Program-made: the position numbers and the translations under genes
Notes under the pieces: model-generated
Seen by the model: only the letters and a program-made list of their open reading frames with translations
Database searches by the model: none
What the model was told of the DNA's origin: nothing
In this document: positions 40,580-41,414 of the stretch, in pieces
Layout: each line of letters opens with the position of its first letter
Position numbering within the stretch: position 1 is the stretch's first letter
Source: an uncultured Collinsella sp.
GTDB taxonomy: Bacteria > Actinomycetota > Coriobacteriia > Coriobacteriales > Coriobacteriaceae
Assembly (NCBI GenBank): GCA_900552145.1
Contig: URYW01000009.1
Span: forward strand, 1-41,414
Direction: 5' to 3'
DNA length: 41,414 nucleotides

Positions 40580-41362
40580 ATGAACGAAAACGAACTGACC
40601 GGTCTGCTCGAGTCTTTAAGGCGCATGGGCTCGGACGATCTTAACGTCGAGGTCAAGGAGAGCACCACAACGCTTTCCCGCGACGTATGGGAAACGGTCA
40701 GCGCTTTCGCAAACACCGCCGGCGGCATCATCGTACTCGGAGTGAGCGAGCGCGCGGGTTTTGTCCCAGTTGCAAACTTTGAGACCGAGAAAGTGCTCAA
40801 CCAATTCGTGGCGGGCATGGGCGATGCCGGCGGTCGCGGAAAGCTGGCCAATCCGCCCAAATACACCATTGAGCGCGTGGAGCTCCAGGGCACCGTGGTT
40901 CTGGTCATCACGATTGAGGAGCTCGACCCGTCGAGCAAGCCTTGCTATGTCATAGAGCGGGGCGCTCAAGGTGGCAGCTACAAACGCATCGATGACAAAG
41001 ATGTCCCGCTTTCGTCGACCGAGGTGCTCGCATTGGCGTCATACGGTCGAGCGACTCCGAGCGATCGCGACGCGGTGGCGGGCGCGGGCGCGGACGATCT
41101 CGACGAGGCGCTGGTCGACCGTACGATAGATCGGGCTTTCTCGTTGACGCCTCGAGCGATGCGCGGCGCGCCGGACAAACAAACGAAGCTGGAGCGCCTA
41201 AATTTCCTTGATTCCCAGGGCAATGTCACCAAGGCTGGACTCCTAGTTGCGGGCACCTACCCTCAGCAGTTTTATCCCAAGCTCTTTATCGACATGGCTG
41301 TCTATGCGGGGACCCGGAAAGGCACGGCGGGGTCGCTGAGGTTCATGGACCGCACAATCTGA
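40580..41362 (+). CDS. AlbA_2/Schlafen-type ATP-binding protein, interrupted by in-frame TGA (likely pseudogene)
   Basis: The first 260 residues match proteins with an N-terminal AlbA_2 (Schlafen-related) domain: LNVEVKESTTTLSRDVWETV, SAFANTAGGIIVLGV, RGAQGGSYKRID and LLVAGTYPQQFYP. Such proteins are often transcription regulators of about 400-550 residues. Here the frame stops at TGA (41360-41362) after SLRFMDRTI, yet the same frame continues with EGSLGEMISDAGAAAAK to the window end. A Cys codon at the TGA would restore the family-like DRTICEGSLGEM. The ATG at 40580 follows AAAGGA. Either a nonsense mutation, an assembly error or recoding explains it. Confidence 0.75.
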   Translation: MNENELTGLLESLRRMGSDDLNVEVKESTTTLSRDVWETVSAFANTAGGIIVLGVSERAGFVPVANFETEKVLNQFVAGMGDAGGRGKLANPPKYTIERVELQGTVVLVITIEELDPSSKPCYVIERGAQGGSYKRIDDKDVPLSSTEVLALASYGRATPSDRDAVAGAGADDLDEALVDRTIDRAFSLTPRAMRGAPDKQTKLERLNFLDSQGNVTKAGLLVAGTYPQQFYPKLFIDMAVYAGTRKGTAGSLRFMDRTI

Positions 41363-41414
41363 GAGGGCTCGTTGGGCGAGATGATCTCGGATGCTGGCGC
41401 GGCCGCCGCCAAGA

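Noticed and set aside
41360..41362. Selenocysteine at the in-frame TGA
   Set aside because: No stem-loop of SECIS type is evident in the bases after the TGA within the window, and the family is not a known selenoprotein family.

Overview
The window is a 41.4-kb stretch of a high-GC bacterial chromosome. Single-gene transcription units, strong AGGAGG-type ribosome sites, an Amadori-type PTS/SIS sugar locus, a mannose-family PTS with a fused EIIA-EIIB and many intergenic palindromes suggest a gut Coriobacteriia member, most likely Collinsella. This assignment rests on recognised protein families and general resemblance; no search was run.

Layout. 1-800: start of a DUF1275-type membrane protein (minus strand), decayed repeats and tRNA-Asp(GUC). 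1.1-5 kb: Cys-rich Rrf2 regulator, a MutY-like glycosylase without its Fe-S cluster, rubrerythrin, and two small membrane proteins. The first of these membrane genes is bracketed by two copies of a large hairpin element. 5.0-6.2 kb: a translationally coupled nucleotidyltransferase/HTH pair resembling a toxin-antitoxin module. 6.2-16.8 kb: housekeeping and repair genes (rmuC, ABC exporter, nth, mfd), a PAP2 phosphatase, a threonine aldolase-like enzyme and a GNAT acetyltransferase. 16.9-24.1 kb and 26.5-31.4 kb: three GntR/HutC regulators, three paralogous SIS-domain proteins of the fructoselysine-6-phosphate deglycase type, an EamA exporter and a complete mannose-family PTS (EIIAB, EIIC, EIID). 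A HAD phosphatase, a YitT protein and recQ are interspersed. 31.8-40 kb: L-lactate/2-hydroxyacid dehydrogenase (minus), MetA, an AbiEi-like/PD-(D/E)XK protein, 5-formyl-THF cyclo-ligase, HicAB and a 1012-residue M16 peptidase. 40.3-41.4 kb: a duplicated GAGAGATAA array in front of an AlbA/Schlafen-type gene interrupted by an in-frame TGA.

How the genes may work together (inference). The PTS would import and phosphorylate a glycated amine or related sugar and the SIS proteins would split the phosphorylated product. The GntR regulators would bind the direct or inverted motifs visible before their target genes: ACGTTATA-type sites occur before the EamA gene, the PTS operon and the GntR gene at 26510.

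The strongest unexplained signal is in the intergenic DNA. At least six families of structured repeats are present. Two of them (A: 3204 and 4106; B: 14019, 18806 and 27260) keep loop and flank sequences constant while the paired stem arms change together, as expected of a selected RNA or DNA fold. Another (E: 33969, 35396, 40127) combines 22-bp tandem units with an 18-bp-armed hairpin and brackets the AbiEi-like gene. A purB (adenylosuccinate lyase) remnant lies between the EamA gene and the PTS operon.
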